From NCBI GenBank assembly GCA_947561585.1, contig CANNZV010001129.1, forward strand, positions 310,001 to 374,000: a DNA stretch of 64,000 nucleotides, read 5' to 3'. The position numbers and the translations under genes were made by a program. Shown here in pieces: positions 35,429-47,218 of the stretch (within the stretch, counting starts at the first letter, position 1; the number at the start of each line of letters is the position of its first letter). Under the pieces are notes generated by a model that ran no database searches, was not told where the DNA came from, and saw only the letters and a list, made by a program, of their open reading frames with translations. The DNA is from Caprella mutica. Its lineage: Eukaryota; Arthropoda; Malacostraca; Amphipoda; Caprellidae.

Positions 35429-36691
35429 CAGGGTGGGGCGTAAGATTGGAAGCAATTTTTCAAACATTAATATAATTCTTAAAAAAAGTTCCTAAGTAGG
35501 TGATAGGGTTTGAACTATAGTAGAGACACTACATTATGACGTGGCAGTGTTATTTTTTACAAAAATTTAGTCAATTCAAAAATGTCAGACAAAAGAGAAG
35601 CCATTATTGCTCTACACCGTGCCGGGAAGTCAGATTCCGTAATTTCAAAGACTCTCTCTCGACTGTTTGGAAGTGTGTGAAGCGTTTTAATGAGAGAGGA
35701 GACTTGACTGATCGTCCAAGAAGTGGTAGACCACGCTCACAACGCACCAAACAACTGATAAAATGTGCCCGAGAGAAGATCAGGAGGAACCCGAAAAGGT
35801 CAATACGATTGTTAGCCAAAACAGCTAATGTGAGTCCGAGAACATTGAGAGGAGTTGTCAAAGAAGACTTAAAGATGTCCTCTTTCACCCTCCAAAAGAG
35901 ACAGACTCTATCAGAAGCTGTAAAGAAAAAGAGATTGGAGCACTTCTGAGAGAATTGAAGTCTGGCACGGCTGGTGAAATTGTTTGGTCTGACGAAAAAA
36001 ATTTCACAGTGGAAATGGCTCACAACCGGAGGAATGACAGAATAATTGGTAAAAGTGCAAAAGACATCCCATACAACCAAAAAACTGTCCACAGAACCTT
36101 GAAACCTGCTTCAGTAATGGTCTGGGCCGCCGTTTCAGAAACTTGGAGATCTCCATTAATTTTTGTGGAACAAGGCGCCAAAATCAATGCTAAATGTTAA
36201 ATTGAGAATATTTGGACGCCAATGTTGGAGTCAGCTAAGGATTACACTCTATGGACATTTCAGCAAGACGGAGCGACTTCACATACTGCAAATGTCACTC
36301 AAAACTGGTGCAATGACCATCTTCCACGGTTTCGGTCCAAAGAAATGTGGCCTCCCTGCTCCCCAGATGTTAATCCTATGGACTTTTCGGTATGGTCCAT
36401 TCTTGAATCAAAGGCCTGTGGTAAATTCCATCGCAGTGTGGATGATTTAAAGCGTTCGCTACAGAGATCTTGGAAGGAAATTTCACAAGAACAGTTGCGT
36501 GCCGCAGTAGGAGGAGTTCGGAGGAGATTTGAGGCTGTTATTAAAAAGAAGGGGGGACATTTTGAATAAATTTATTATTTTTGAATTCTTAAAACCCTTA
36601 TGTAATAATACATAACTGTAAATTATTAAATATATTTTTCGTTGGATTATAATATGCACTTCCATTTGCTTCCAAACTTACGCCCCACCCT
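35429..36691 (+). mobile_element. DD37D mariner-type transposon, TA-flanked
   Basis: The left end is CAGGGTGGGGCGTAAGATTGGAAGC, and the right end is its inverse with one or two mismatches (GCTTCCAAACTTACGCCCCACCCT). TA lies at both outer edges (35427-35428 and 36692-36693). The length of 1263 bp is normal. The plus-strand transposase is broken in at least three places. The last outer bases differ between the two ends (CA against T), a small end erosion. Confidence 0.88.
35582..36569 (+). pseudogene. Mariner (DD37D, maT-like) transposase, inactivated
   Basis: It starts MSDKREAIIALHRAGKS, a normal helix-turn-helix start at 35582. A frame change near 35640-35690 moves the reading to the frame with FNERGDLTDRPRSGRPRSQ. 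A second frame change near 35945 leads to IVWSDEKNFTVE, which holds the first catalytic Asp, and ASVMVWAAVS. A single in-frame TAA at 36198 then interrupts before FQQDGATSHTA (second Asp) and SPDVNPMDFSVW (third Asp). There are 37 residues between the last two Asp, which points to the DD37D group. The last block is open to the stop at 36567-36569. Few lesions and intact catalytic residues suggest a relatively young loss. Confidence 0.86.
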
Positions 36692-36693
36692 TA

Positions 36694-37640
36694 ATAAAAC
36701 CGACTTTTCAGAAAATTGCAAATTAACTCTTCATAAATTTATTTCTGATTACTAGATGTATTAGACCAATTATATGTATAATATCAAAATGTGAATACTT
36801 GGTGCTACTTTATGATATATTGTGTATGCATTTGTTCATAATTTTATACAAATTTAGTGAGTAACGAGTATATCAAGTTAGGTAGAAGTTAAAAATCATT
36901 AAAATTAAAAAAAACTCCCCCAATATCTCCGAATATTTCAATTCTCACCTGAGCTTCGAATCGTCATACCTTTCGAAGATCTACGCCTCCCCATTCGATA
37001 GCAATAAATTGCATCTATCGAAAGGCGCACAATTCTGTTTGCCGCAGGACATTTTCACATGAAATATAATAGGTCTGCCATAAAACTCTCGGCAATACAT
37101 TTAATGAGTTCCTGGGGAAATATCAGAGAAAAAGCAACATGAGAAAGAGTTGTTGTAGTTCCTTCCAGTGAAAACAGCACTATTATCTCTTTTCTCATAG
37201 AAGGATCAAGGTTAATTGGAAAGATTTTTATCGCATCGTTTTTTTATAAGCTTCTATATTGTATACATTAAGAAATGTAAATAAATGAAGAAATCAAATC
37301 AAGATCGTTTATAGCTTGTTATCTTGTAGCATAGATACAACAAGATAGCTGAGAAACATTGATGTATCAGATATTATGGCCAATAGCACAGATACAATTA
37401 GATAGCTTAGATACAGTAAGGTATCATAGATATCGTCTATTTGTTTATTTATTATCAGTCAAGTCGGTTGATTCAAACCTGAGAGAATGAACATTTTCTT
37501 AGAAGAAAAACACGAGGAATGAGTAGTAAATGAAATTCATATGCACTCAATTACAAGATTCTTTTAAGAGGACCTTTCCCGGGAAAAATGGCATAATTAA
37601 AGAAAAAATTTTATTGTGTAAATAGTTGCTTTTTAACCTT
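36694..37640. other. AT-rich spacer with a GATACA-type degenerate repeat
   Basis: Around 37310-37440 the phrases CATAGATACAACAAGATAGCT and CAGATACAATTAGATAGCTTAGATACA recur as a loose tandem. Otherwise no features. Confidence 0.35.
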
Positions 37641-37649
37641 CTTATAGTG

Positions 37650-38430
37650 TGTGCAAAATATCAGAGCTCTCATGTTGCTCTAACCTCTTGGGGAGAGGGA
37701 GAAAGGGAAAAGGGGACCGGGGGGTAGGGAGTCAATATGTACTTTAAAAACCAACTCTCAGCCAATTATAATTCGTACTAATTAATTATCTCGCTATATC
37801 TGGTATCTAACGTGCCACTAATCAGATGCACACTAAGGTATGCCCATCAGTTACCCGCAAACCTTTACAGGAGTCGTATGCAGCGTGTCTGATTATCAAA
37901 CTTCGAATGGGATTTTCTATTAGTTCAGAGATCTAAAAATCTTGTAATTCAAAAGCCTAAGGCGTTTACAATTTTGAAGCTAGGGAATTGCGATTTTTTG
38001 CATTCGATTCTCCCTGAAATTCTCTACAAACTTTGGGAGAGTTTTATTTAATTTTCGAATTATTTTCCAAAATATTGAATTTTGAAATTTATACTATATT
38101 TCAATTTTTTTTTCACTAAAAATTTCACTACTTCGTAAACCCATTCGAAAAATTAAAAAAAATGCTTCCATAGTTTGTAGAGAATCTTGTGGAGAATCGA
38201 ATGCAAAAAACCATAATGTTATAGCTACAAAATTGTAATATCCATTTATTAATTTACACACTGTTCGAAATTTGTTTGAAATTCGAATAACTCGTTTACT
38301 ATGGGTCGAATCGAAAAAATGTCATGACACACAAACATCTTAGAATTCATTTTATATATGTGTACAAAGTTTCACAACCGTAGCTTCAATAATAAAAAAA
38401 CCTTTCAAAATCTGAGAACGGTGCCTTTAA
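37650..38430. repeat. Dispersed repeat with large foldback, partner at 50990-51330
   Basis: Arms at about 37966-38073 and 38137-38239 are inverted copies: TTACAATTTTGAAGCTAGGG, GCATTCGATTCTCC and CTCTACAAACTTTG return in inverse order. The block at 37655-37740 (ATCAGAGCTCTCATG, then a purine-rich G-run) is found in inverse at 51215-51335, and the arm sequence is found at about 51085-51160. The two loci therefore belong to one family with foldback ends. No coding capacity was recognised. Confidence 0.6.
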
Positions 38431-39042
38431 AGGCTCCATGAAATATATTACTTATTTATGCTATGGTTTTGCCTATTGTAATTGGGTATACACAATAAAG
38501 TTCATTGAATGATCAAACACAACAGAATTTTGAAGTTTTTGTTAAGGTATTATATAGAATTACTAATATTGTTCATTATATATTTTTCCTAAACGGAAAG
38601 TGTATTTTAACATATAAGTCGCGTATTAGGTATAAAAATAAGTTTTCAGAAAAGAAGAAATTGTCATTGTGCTGCTCTTTCTATATTAAACTAATAACTT
38701 TATAACTAGTTCATCAAATTGTTTATTATTACTTCAAGTTTCAGATCAAATTGTACCTAATATTTAGATTTTGGAATACATTGTTTAATCTTCTAATGAA
38801 AAGGTTCGTTTAATAATAATAAAAAATTAATAGTACAAAGTGAAAAAAATTATTCAGAATGTTGACGGTTTTCACGGCATGAAATTTAGAATTATTGAAT
38901 TGGATATTTTGCAGACATAAAAGCAATTTTAATTTAAACTCAATTGATCTGATAAATAACATAGTAAAAACAATTTCATTGGAAGTCTTAATATTCAGTT
39001 CCATGATTCCATAAAATTGAAACTTGACTACCAGTCTATTAA
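38431..39042. other. AT-rich spacer, no gene recognised
   Basis: Short open frames on both strands (38505-38705 +, 38810-39004 -) are AT-driven and give no family signal. Confidence 0.35.
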
Positions 39043-39529
39043 TCCTAATGAGTTTGACTATCAGAATGTACCGGAATTTTTTGACTACGTGTCTTATTTA
39101 TAAACCTATGGTACTGTATTTCTTACAACTTGTTAGTATATATACTAATCTAATCTGTACCAAATTTCAAGTAAACATATTGAATATATAATGAGAATAG
39201 ATACATAGGTATAAAAGACATTGACAAATGAGAGAGCAGAGCTGTGATTGGGTGAAGTGCAACCCAATCACAGGTCGCGCATGTGTATGTACTCCATGAA
39301 AACGTGGACTGATGTGTGTTTTGATGCTAGCCTAACTGTATTTCTATGTTGTAACGCGTCACAATTATACATTAGTTTTCTAACTTGAGAGATTTACGTT
39401 GATTTACGCAGATACGTAAATATTCTTTAACTCAAAAAGGAAGGCCGGATAATTGGAAGGAATGACATTACAGATATAAAGAAATCTAGAAAGGACGTGC
39501 TTAGAAAACATGAGTCAAACTAATTGAGG
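39043..39529. mobile_element. piggyBac-like MITE, copy 2 (TTAA target)
   Basis: TTAA at 39039-39042 and 39530-39533 flanks an element starting TCCTAATGAGTTTGACTATC and ending GAGTCAAACTAATTGAGG. The body shares with 12977-13511 the blocks AATGAGAGAGCAGAGCTGTG, CTCCATGAAAACGTGGACTG and GGAATGACAT..AGATATAAAG. It is 487 bp and non-coding. Confidence 0.82.
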
Positions 39530-39884
39530 TTAATATAAAAAGAGATAAAAGCATGAGTACCAAGATACTGTACATTTAGAAAAACATTAACACAAGAAAA
39601 TTAACATAAAATGACTTATATGAACTTTTTAAACAATTATTTTTATAATATTTGACACCGTAAATTCTTTCTCTTTTTCACTTTGTTTGTATCCAGATCG
39701 CAACATTGCAAAATTCTAAAAAATGGATCCACATTGAAATTCAGTTACGGACTGCATTATTCATGGGATTTGTGGCATTGGAAATAAGTTAGGATGACAT
39801 GTTCGCAGAACTCTGAATACGTCTGGACGCAGATTATCGACGACTGGAATTCGATGAATTGAATTATTAAGTTATGAGATTTTC

Positions 39885-40045
39885 ATGAGAGTTACACTGT
39901 GTCGCAGTGTGACTGTACTGATGTACGATCGTACATCTCATGACTGGAGAGAGGTCTGATATACTCCTTATATATTTGAATAAATGCTCATAATATAAGT
40001 GTCTTTTCATTTATCTCCTTCATTTTTTCTAATCGTAAGTAATTA
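39885..40045. repeat. Dispersed repeat, partner at 52250-52410
   Basis: CATGACTGGAGAGAGGTCTG, ATACTCCTTATATATTTGAA and TAAATGCTCATAATATAAGT recur in the same order and orientation at 52250-52410 (for example GACTGGAGAGAGCTCTGATA). The boundaries are not defined. Confidence 0.7.
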
Positions 40046-40131
40046 TGTGAAAAAGTATGTGTCATGAAAAGATCCAAATTTTAATCCAAATCGGTTTAAG
40101 ATTAAAATTATTATTTTTTTTTTTCATGAGG

Positions 40132-40155
40132 GTTTGTCAGCCTGAGCTGACAAAC
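40132..40155. repeat. Perfect 10-bp-arm hairpin
   Basis: GTTTGTCAGC and GCTGACAAAC are separated by four bases (CTGA). No T-run or other sign of a function follows. It could be a remnant of a transposon end. Confidence 0.5.
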
Positions 40156-43020
40156 GGCTAAGTTACTAGTATTCAACACAATACTATATTTCCACTTTGG
40201 TTTGCTAATTATTATTCTATTAACGTAATTATTATTCTATTAAAGTAATTATTATCGCCTGATACACTGTAATAACATTTTTTTTGGCATCTTCGAACGC
40301 TTATTTATTTACATAATTATTTAGTATAATTTTAGAATATTTACATTTTATAATCTTCAGAATTTTATCCACAAAGTACCATCATTCTTCTTATAGAAAC
40401 GCATTTACCTTAATTCTCCAATTACATTAACTCTCTTCAAAAACCGAAAATGTTTATTTACTTCATCCCTCAAGACCAGATGGAAGTTTTTAGGCAATGT
40501 GTACATAACTCCACGGCAGTTGCTCACATTACTTCAATCCTTCATATCAAATGAAATATTATTTGCTAGGTTAAAAGAAACTAAAAATGTTGCCGAAATA
40601 CTCTCCTCATTTTACTTCATTATATTAGAAGTTTTTTATTGGAATGTGAAACAATTAACGTTAGTGTTGCAGGTGCTCTAAATAATGGGAAAGTTGATAT
40701 AACAATTTAGAATAAACCTTTAAAAAGGTTATAAGTCAAATCGAAATTTTCAATAATAACTTTTAATAACATTTTATTTTGAACAAATTAAATGGTCACT
40801 TGATTCCGTTATCGACAGTGTAATTTTCTTTACATACAAAAAAGAGCTATGTGTACGAATTCATCCCTTTATTTCGATATTAAACATGCATCATTGCGTA
40901 TAATATGTATTAACTGTTAATATTTTATGAATATTCTTCACCATAAGAGATCATCCATAGTGGAACAATATTTTTATTAACTGTAAATAGATATTGCATG
41001 AAAGTTCTTCACCAAAAGTTCATCCCTTGTGGAATATTATTTGATTTTTTTTTTCATTCAATATATTTCAATTTGAAAGCTATCCTGTAACCTATATACA
41101 CTATACAGCCTCTTCAAATGATAATTATTCTAAATCATTACTATCAGCCACTCATTTCATTACTAAAGGATTAATTCCAACTGCTTATTATTTGTGCCAA
41201 ACCATTGCAATGTAGGCTAAGTTCTGCTCTCTTTTGTTTTCTCGGCATTCCTCCCACCAAGAAATCCGATTATCTTGATAGAGTGGAAGCATATTCTCCA
41301 GTGTTAGCACAAGCAACTCCCAATGCTCTTGGTGAATTAGAACTATAGTTTGTGTGCATCAGAAATTGTTGTGAATAAATCAGTAATGAATATATAATAG
41401 TAGCAGAAAAAGGGGAAGTATTTGTATAGTTTTGATGTAGAGTAAACTACGAAATTCACTTACAGTTACGCTTCGCTCTACAATTACATTTACCCGTAGT
41501 GTTACGTTTTCCAACTTGGTTACTTCTTCCCGATAAGTTAATTATCTCCGTACAGTTACGTCAATCACTACAGATATGCATTCCCTTGCATCACATTCAC
41601 TGCTAAATTCGGGATAAAAACTATTTGAGTGTTAAAACGATTAATGCGAAAAGTAAACACCCATGTACTGTGACATGCTCTATCAAACTCTCAATATATT
41701 TATATTTAAATATTGAATGTTCGGAAACTGTTCAAATGTTCCTTTATTATATTGAAACCTACATAAATAGTGGGGCTTACTCCAACCAAAATTTCTACAC
41801 GATAATTTCGTGCTCGAAATGAAGAATGTGACTTTTAGAAATATTATTATTTATATAAACTGGGAATATTTTATGACATTTGATTCAATTAAGAACAAAC
41901 TGTTTACTATTTTCTGTCTCATTGTCTGTTTTTCATATCTTTATACAGTTTCACTTGAGCCTTGTCCTACTAATCGGTATGAATTATTCCCCATTTTGTG
42001 AAAGTTCTTCCTAACAATATCCCATTGAGTAGATGTGATGCAACTCTCTGTAAAATATCATGGCCTTATCATAACCAAGATATTTTGTTCCATTTCACAT
42101 ATACGATTATTCTTGATGACTCAAACTGATGAAAATATCGCTGTATAACTACAGAAATATGATTAATACCAGTATTCTTAATTTGTTAGTATCGCAATTT
42201 GAGTAAGTCTCAAATTGTGTGATGGAATTATCTAAAATGCTGACCATAAATTATTAGAAATTACGTAAATAAGAATTGTAACAGATTTCTTTTCCTTCAT
42301 CATCGAAAATGTGTTCAATGGATGAGCTTGGAATGGTGAAATAATTAGGTATTAGATCTGGAAGAGAATTATGGTGTGTTCCTTATTATGTATGTATGGT
42401 TGATCTCATTCATTTCAATATCCCATAACTGTCTATCAGGCAACTAAACGATATTGGTAAATTAATATTTGACGTCATCTTAACCCAAAATATCAACAGT
42501 TCAGGTCTTCATTTTCTCTTGCATGTTTTGTTCTTTCTCTCAATTCTCAGATCGGCAAATTGGCAACAAATTATGTCTCATGACAGTTACCTATTGGTAC
42601 ACTGAGAAAAAACATGTTTCTCGAGTCTTTATATAAAGGGTTGAAACACGAAAAAAAAAAACGATTTGTTTTTTTCGTTTAAGATAATTAAATTGAATAG
42701 GGTATTGTGAATAATTTTCTATTAGAAATTGATTACTTAGAAATATTTTTTTTTTACATATGATAATATCACATTTCTAAGTACGATGATATGAGAGCAC
42801 CACATGCGTGCAGTTGAGTTACAAGTTAGTGCAGTGGATTTGGTAATTGTTTATTAAACATTTGATAGGGTAGGTTTTAACATAATAAGAGTACAGATAA
42901 ATATAAAGTGATTCTTAAAAATACAATGAGAAAAAAGTTATATAATTTGATATTTGACGGAGATGCAAAATAAAACACGAACAATGAACATACCTCTTAG
43001 ATAGAAAAATGTAATAAATC
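40156..43020. other. AT-rich spacer with a C/T-biased degenerate tract
   Basis: At about 41450-41600 there is a loose repeat of TACAGTTACG / CTACAATTACA-type units resembling the 462-560 tract. No gene recognised. Confidence 0.35.
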
Positions 43021-43102
43021 GTTTTTTTTTTGGGAACAGTGCCGTATGATGGATGTTCGATGGAACTCTTTTAACTTCATTGGTTTTCGATTTAGATTGG
43101 GC

Positions 43103-43154
43103 ATGGCGGAGGTTTCAGGAAAATGTCTGCGATATCGAAACTTCGCGGAGAAAG
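43103..43154 (+). CDS. Candidate first coding exon of an unidentified host gene
   Basis: An ATG opens 17 codons, MAEVSGKCLRYRNFAEK, and runs directly into AAAG/GTGAGT, a strong metazoan 5' splice donor at 43155-43160. The GC content of this small stretch is well above its flanks, as expected for a coding exon in an AT-rich genome. I cannot identify the protein from 17 residues, and I found no convincing acceptor exon downstream, which may lie beyond the window. It could also be a chance combination. Confidence 0.35.
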
Positions 43155-44295
43155 GTGAGTGATGTTAGATGAAGAGTTGGAAAACGAATAGAAAATTTCT
43201 GCATTGGTTAACTTTATGAAATAATCCCAAAGAAACTCTATATGTGTTTATCTGTATGAAACAATTATTAAGGACGTCTGCTTGGGTAACCCAGATAAAA
43301 AAATCCATAGGGGATCGATAACCTTCGGAAAAGCAAATATTGAAAAATACTAATCCAAATTTCATTTGCCTAAAACACACCTACAGGTCTATAATACATT
43401 ATATGACAAACTACTCTACAGGTGTAGAGTAGTCTGTGACTGTTTAAAAATTACAGACTGCATCCACCTTCTTAGCTCTGTAACATTGGAATTAATTTGA
43501 GGGAAAGCAACCCACCCCAGAACTCTGTCCACTAAAGAAGATTCAGTGCACACTGCCATTTGCACGAGATGGATGTGTCGCTTGCCTAGAAATGCACACA
43601 ACATCCTAAAAACAACTTATGTTTTGGGATGATCAACGATGCAAATCTAGGTCAGTTTTTTTTGTAGAAAGACTAGTCAGAGCTCAAAAGAAAGACAAAA
43701 GAAATGTTCCATGGTATAACATTGAGTTTTCAGATATCCTTATTAGATTAAATATTGTAGCTCAAATAATTTGAATAATATGAAAACAATTGGGTTGACC
43801 AAAAATATATAAAAAAATTCAAATATAATTTATGTACAGAACTTTCAATTTCAAATGTCTTAATGTTAGTTATTTTGCTTGCTCTTTTAATTGGACCTGT
43901 CTCGTCTATAGAAATAAATATGTGAAGCTAAGAGGTCACGTTTCAATTCATCAAAGTGATTTACAAATTACCTTGTTTTACATGTCATTTTAGACTTAAA
44001 TTTGCATAAGATAAAATCACATGGCACTCAGAACTAAACTGAATACAGACAAAAAGAGTTTGGTGAATGTTTTTTGCCGTAGAATTCTCCACCGTAGAAA
44101 AATTAGTACACCTCGTTAACTCTCCAAATATTCGGAATGATTGCAATGCTAATGAATCTCTTTTTCTCTCACTTTTTCTCAAATTTCTTTTTTAGCTCCG
44201 AAAGTACAGTCTGGATTCCCCGTGTTAATTTTTACAGCCTTCATCCATACATAAGAGACTATATCACATTTTTACAGAAATATTTCCATAAAAGT
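43155..44295. other. Spacer or possible intron
   Basis: If the exon at 43103-43154 is real, this is the start of its first intron. It contains a hairpin with perfect 10-bp arms, ACTACTCTAC and GTAGAGTAGT (43410-43433). A slightly GC-richer patch at 43440-43600 carries unfamiliar open frames. Confidence 0.3.
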
Positions 44296-44299
44296 TTAA

Positions 44300-45062
44300 A
44301 CCTTAAGAGTTTGACGTGCGTTTTCTAAGCGCATACTTTTCAAGTTACTTTATATCTTTCATGTCATTCCTTTTAATTTATCGACCTTTCTTGACTTTGT
44401 TCTACATAAATACGAATACATTTTTTTTGAAAGCTAAAAAATATTTACGTATCAGCGTAAATCACTTAAATTATTGAACTGTGGTGACGTGTGGCAATGT
44501 ATAGTATGTGGCTGGCCACAAAAGCGCGTTGCCATCCTTGTTCAGGGTAGGTGGTGTGCGTTATTTCTTCACGGAAGCATATTTCTCTCTTTCAACACAC
44601 GATCGGTCACTCCAAGGTACTATCGGACTAAGAAATTACCTTTATGTTTGATGACACGATAGGAAACGAAAGTTCTTTTGATTATAACAATTGATATTCA
44701 TAGGTAAAGATTGTAGAATTAGGTACCAATTATAACAATTGATAATCATTGCTAGGTATAGAAAGAAATACAGATTACAGACCATACGTTTTCATGGAGA
44801 ACACGTTACACCCATGAGAAACACACCCTCTCTTCCACAAAATCATAGCTTTGCTCTCTCGGTTTCCAATGTGTTATATACCTGTGTATATATTTCACAT
44901 TATATATTCAATGTTTTCACTTGGAGTTTGGTACATATTAGCTTACCATATATACTAATTACTTGTCTAAAATACGGCACCATAGTTTTATAAATAAGTC
45001 TTGTGATTTTTAAAAACATAGTCAAACTTTCCCGTACATTTTGATAGTCAAACCAATTAGGG
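44300..45062. mobile_element. piggyBac-like element, copy 3, inverted and larger
   Basis: The right end GATAGTCAAACCAATTAGGG followed by TTAA (45063-45066) matches, in inverse, the left end of copies 1 and 2. The left end is TTAA (44296-44299), A, CCTTAAGAGTTTGAC. Internal blocks GTTTTCATGGAGAACACGTT and TTACGTATCAGCGTAAATCA also match in inverse. At 763 bp it is longer than the others because of about 250 bp near 44500-44740 not seen in them. That extra DNA may be ancestral sequence lost from the shorter copies or a later insertion. Confidence 0.72.
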
Positions 45063-45066
45063 TTAA

Positions 45067-47215
45067 CTATAGAATATTTATGCAATATATTGTTAATGAT
45101 GTATCATACTAATGATGTTCAATACAATTATTTCAGAATTAAAATATTATAAAATTTCATTCCATACATTAGAATAGTGCAAATTGAATTACATTGATCA
45201 AATATGGATATTTAATCCCTATCATTCCTTTAAAGTACAGAAATAATCATCCTCTATAATCGTGATGTAGCATTAGGGTTCATTCGATACTTAAATCGTC
45301 AGAAAATTTATAAACGGAAAATTCTCTGGTATTGTCGATTGCAGTGAAATTACTTCTCGTGCTTCATCGTAAAATTCTATAGTTTCGGATGTTTTCGTTG
45401 GGAATTTCGGTGGGAATGACCGATCATAGACGATAGACCAAAAGTTTTTCTATTTATGATAAATTACGATTTGATTATCATCGAATCATTTACCATTTTA
45501 GAAATTAGATAGTCATTTTATTTTCGATTATAATCGCCGATGGGAAACAGTAAATCTGCAATAATCTTTTCTGACTGGGTTCATCAATCATGACCATCAT
45601 TTCATTTCCAACAGTTAGGAAGCAAAGAATAATCCTTCTTATTACCCATTTCTATTACTCTAGTTGTAGGGTCACTGTAAGACGAATTGTTAGTGCACTC
45701 TACTGAAAAATAACGGTTATGGTTATAACTCAAAGGAGAGAGTAACGTGTGTGTAATTTTATCAACGTTACAATTCACTTCTTAATGTAGCTGTCCAGGA
45801 ATTGCAATATTTTATGGGTATCATAATCCTTTTAAATTAGACGGTGGTTGTGAAATCCTACCTAACTAAATTTTATTTTAAGATTATAAGCGAACAATAA
45901 TTTTATTGTAAGTGAATTTTAAGATTTTGGAGGAATTTATATATAAGGTGATTGTTTGGTAATGGATTTTATAAACCCTAAGAAAAACTCAAAAATAAAT
46001 AAATATTATATTAAAAACTTTAGTAGCTATAAAACAGGAGTTTTTTATTACAATTATATTGGCAAAAAAAATTCAAAGGCTTTTTTAAAAAGAAATCACT
46101 GAAAAAAATCTCTCGAAAGTTATGTTCTATTGAATAATCATAGAGAAATGGGTAAGTGGTCCCCAGACTCTAGTGTTTCGACGGTTAGGATATGGTCTGT
46201 GATGGAACCACTTTTCAAGTTCTTGACGTCTGTGTAACTTGTTCGGTTTAATTATTCCACTGTTTGAACAATATCCCAATAATATTACTAATATGTGGAT
46301 TTAAAGTTGCATCAAGAAATATTGTTACACCGAACAAATTTCTCATTTTTAAATATTTATAAGTTTTTATTATAAGTTTTCTCTTTAAATTTTAATGATT
46401 TAACTTTATTTATTCCTCTCACTTTCATAACCTCGATTCAATTTCTCTATCTTATCAATTATTCAATATATGCTGAATGTCTTTTATCATAGAGCAGTTC
46501 AGATTATGTTGTATATTTCATTAACTTATATTTGAGTCTCCTAAATATCTGTAAATATTGCAATATTTAAATTTAAATTATTAACCTAAAATCGGAAGGT
46601 TGAGGATTCCAAATTTGACTAAAAAATTAGGCTAGGCCACAGATAATTATTTAGTTGAATTCTAAGTTTTTGATTAGTCAGCTTTCGAGTGGTAATTTGA
46701 CGGAATTTTTTGTTTCCATGCTGTAATTTTCATTGAATTTAACTCTTCAAATTAAATTCACACAACTTTTCTCTGTTGATCAAATTATTCAATATGAAAC
46801 TCAATCAGATAATTCATGGGTTTTAGCTCATATAATTATTGTAGTTTCATAAGTCAATGGTATTTCAAAATACGTTTTAATTTTGTATTTGAGAAACAAT
46901 ATGAAAATTTATAGTAAACCTCTTTTTATTCAATTCAACGGCACTTAGTTGAAAAAAGATTGTATTTAAAATCTTAAGTTTGTTATTCTGCAAACTGATC
47001 CAATGAGTTTTCATATCATTTAAAATCATTTTTGTACATTAACATGTGAATATAGTCAGTCAATTGTGGACGCAATAGAATTGCAGTGATGAAATATTTC
47101 CAGATATGGTTTACGATAAACAAGATGACGGACATTGATATCACCAAATTGACATTCAAGTTATTTGCAAGCATCATGAATAATAATCGCAATAAAAGTT
47201 AAATCATATTTTACT
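45067..47215. other. AT-rich spacer, no gene recognised
   Basis: Nothing but AT-rich sequence with homopolymer runs. No exon, RNA gene or element end identified. Confidence 0.4.
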
Positions 47216-47218
47216 ATA

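Noticed and set aside
35604..36092. 162-codon minus-strand frame
   Set aside because: Antisense shadow of the mariner transposase at 35582-36569.
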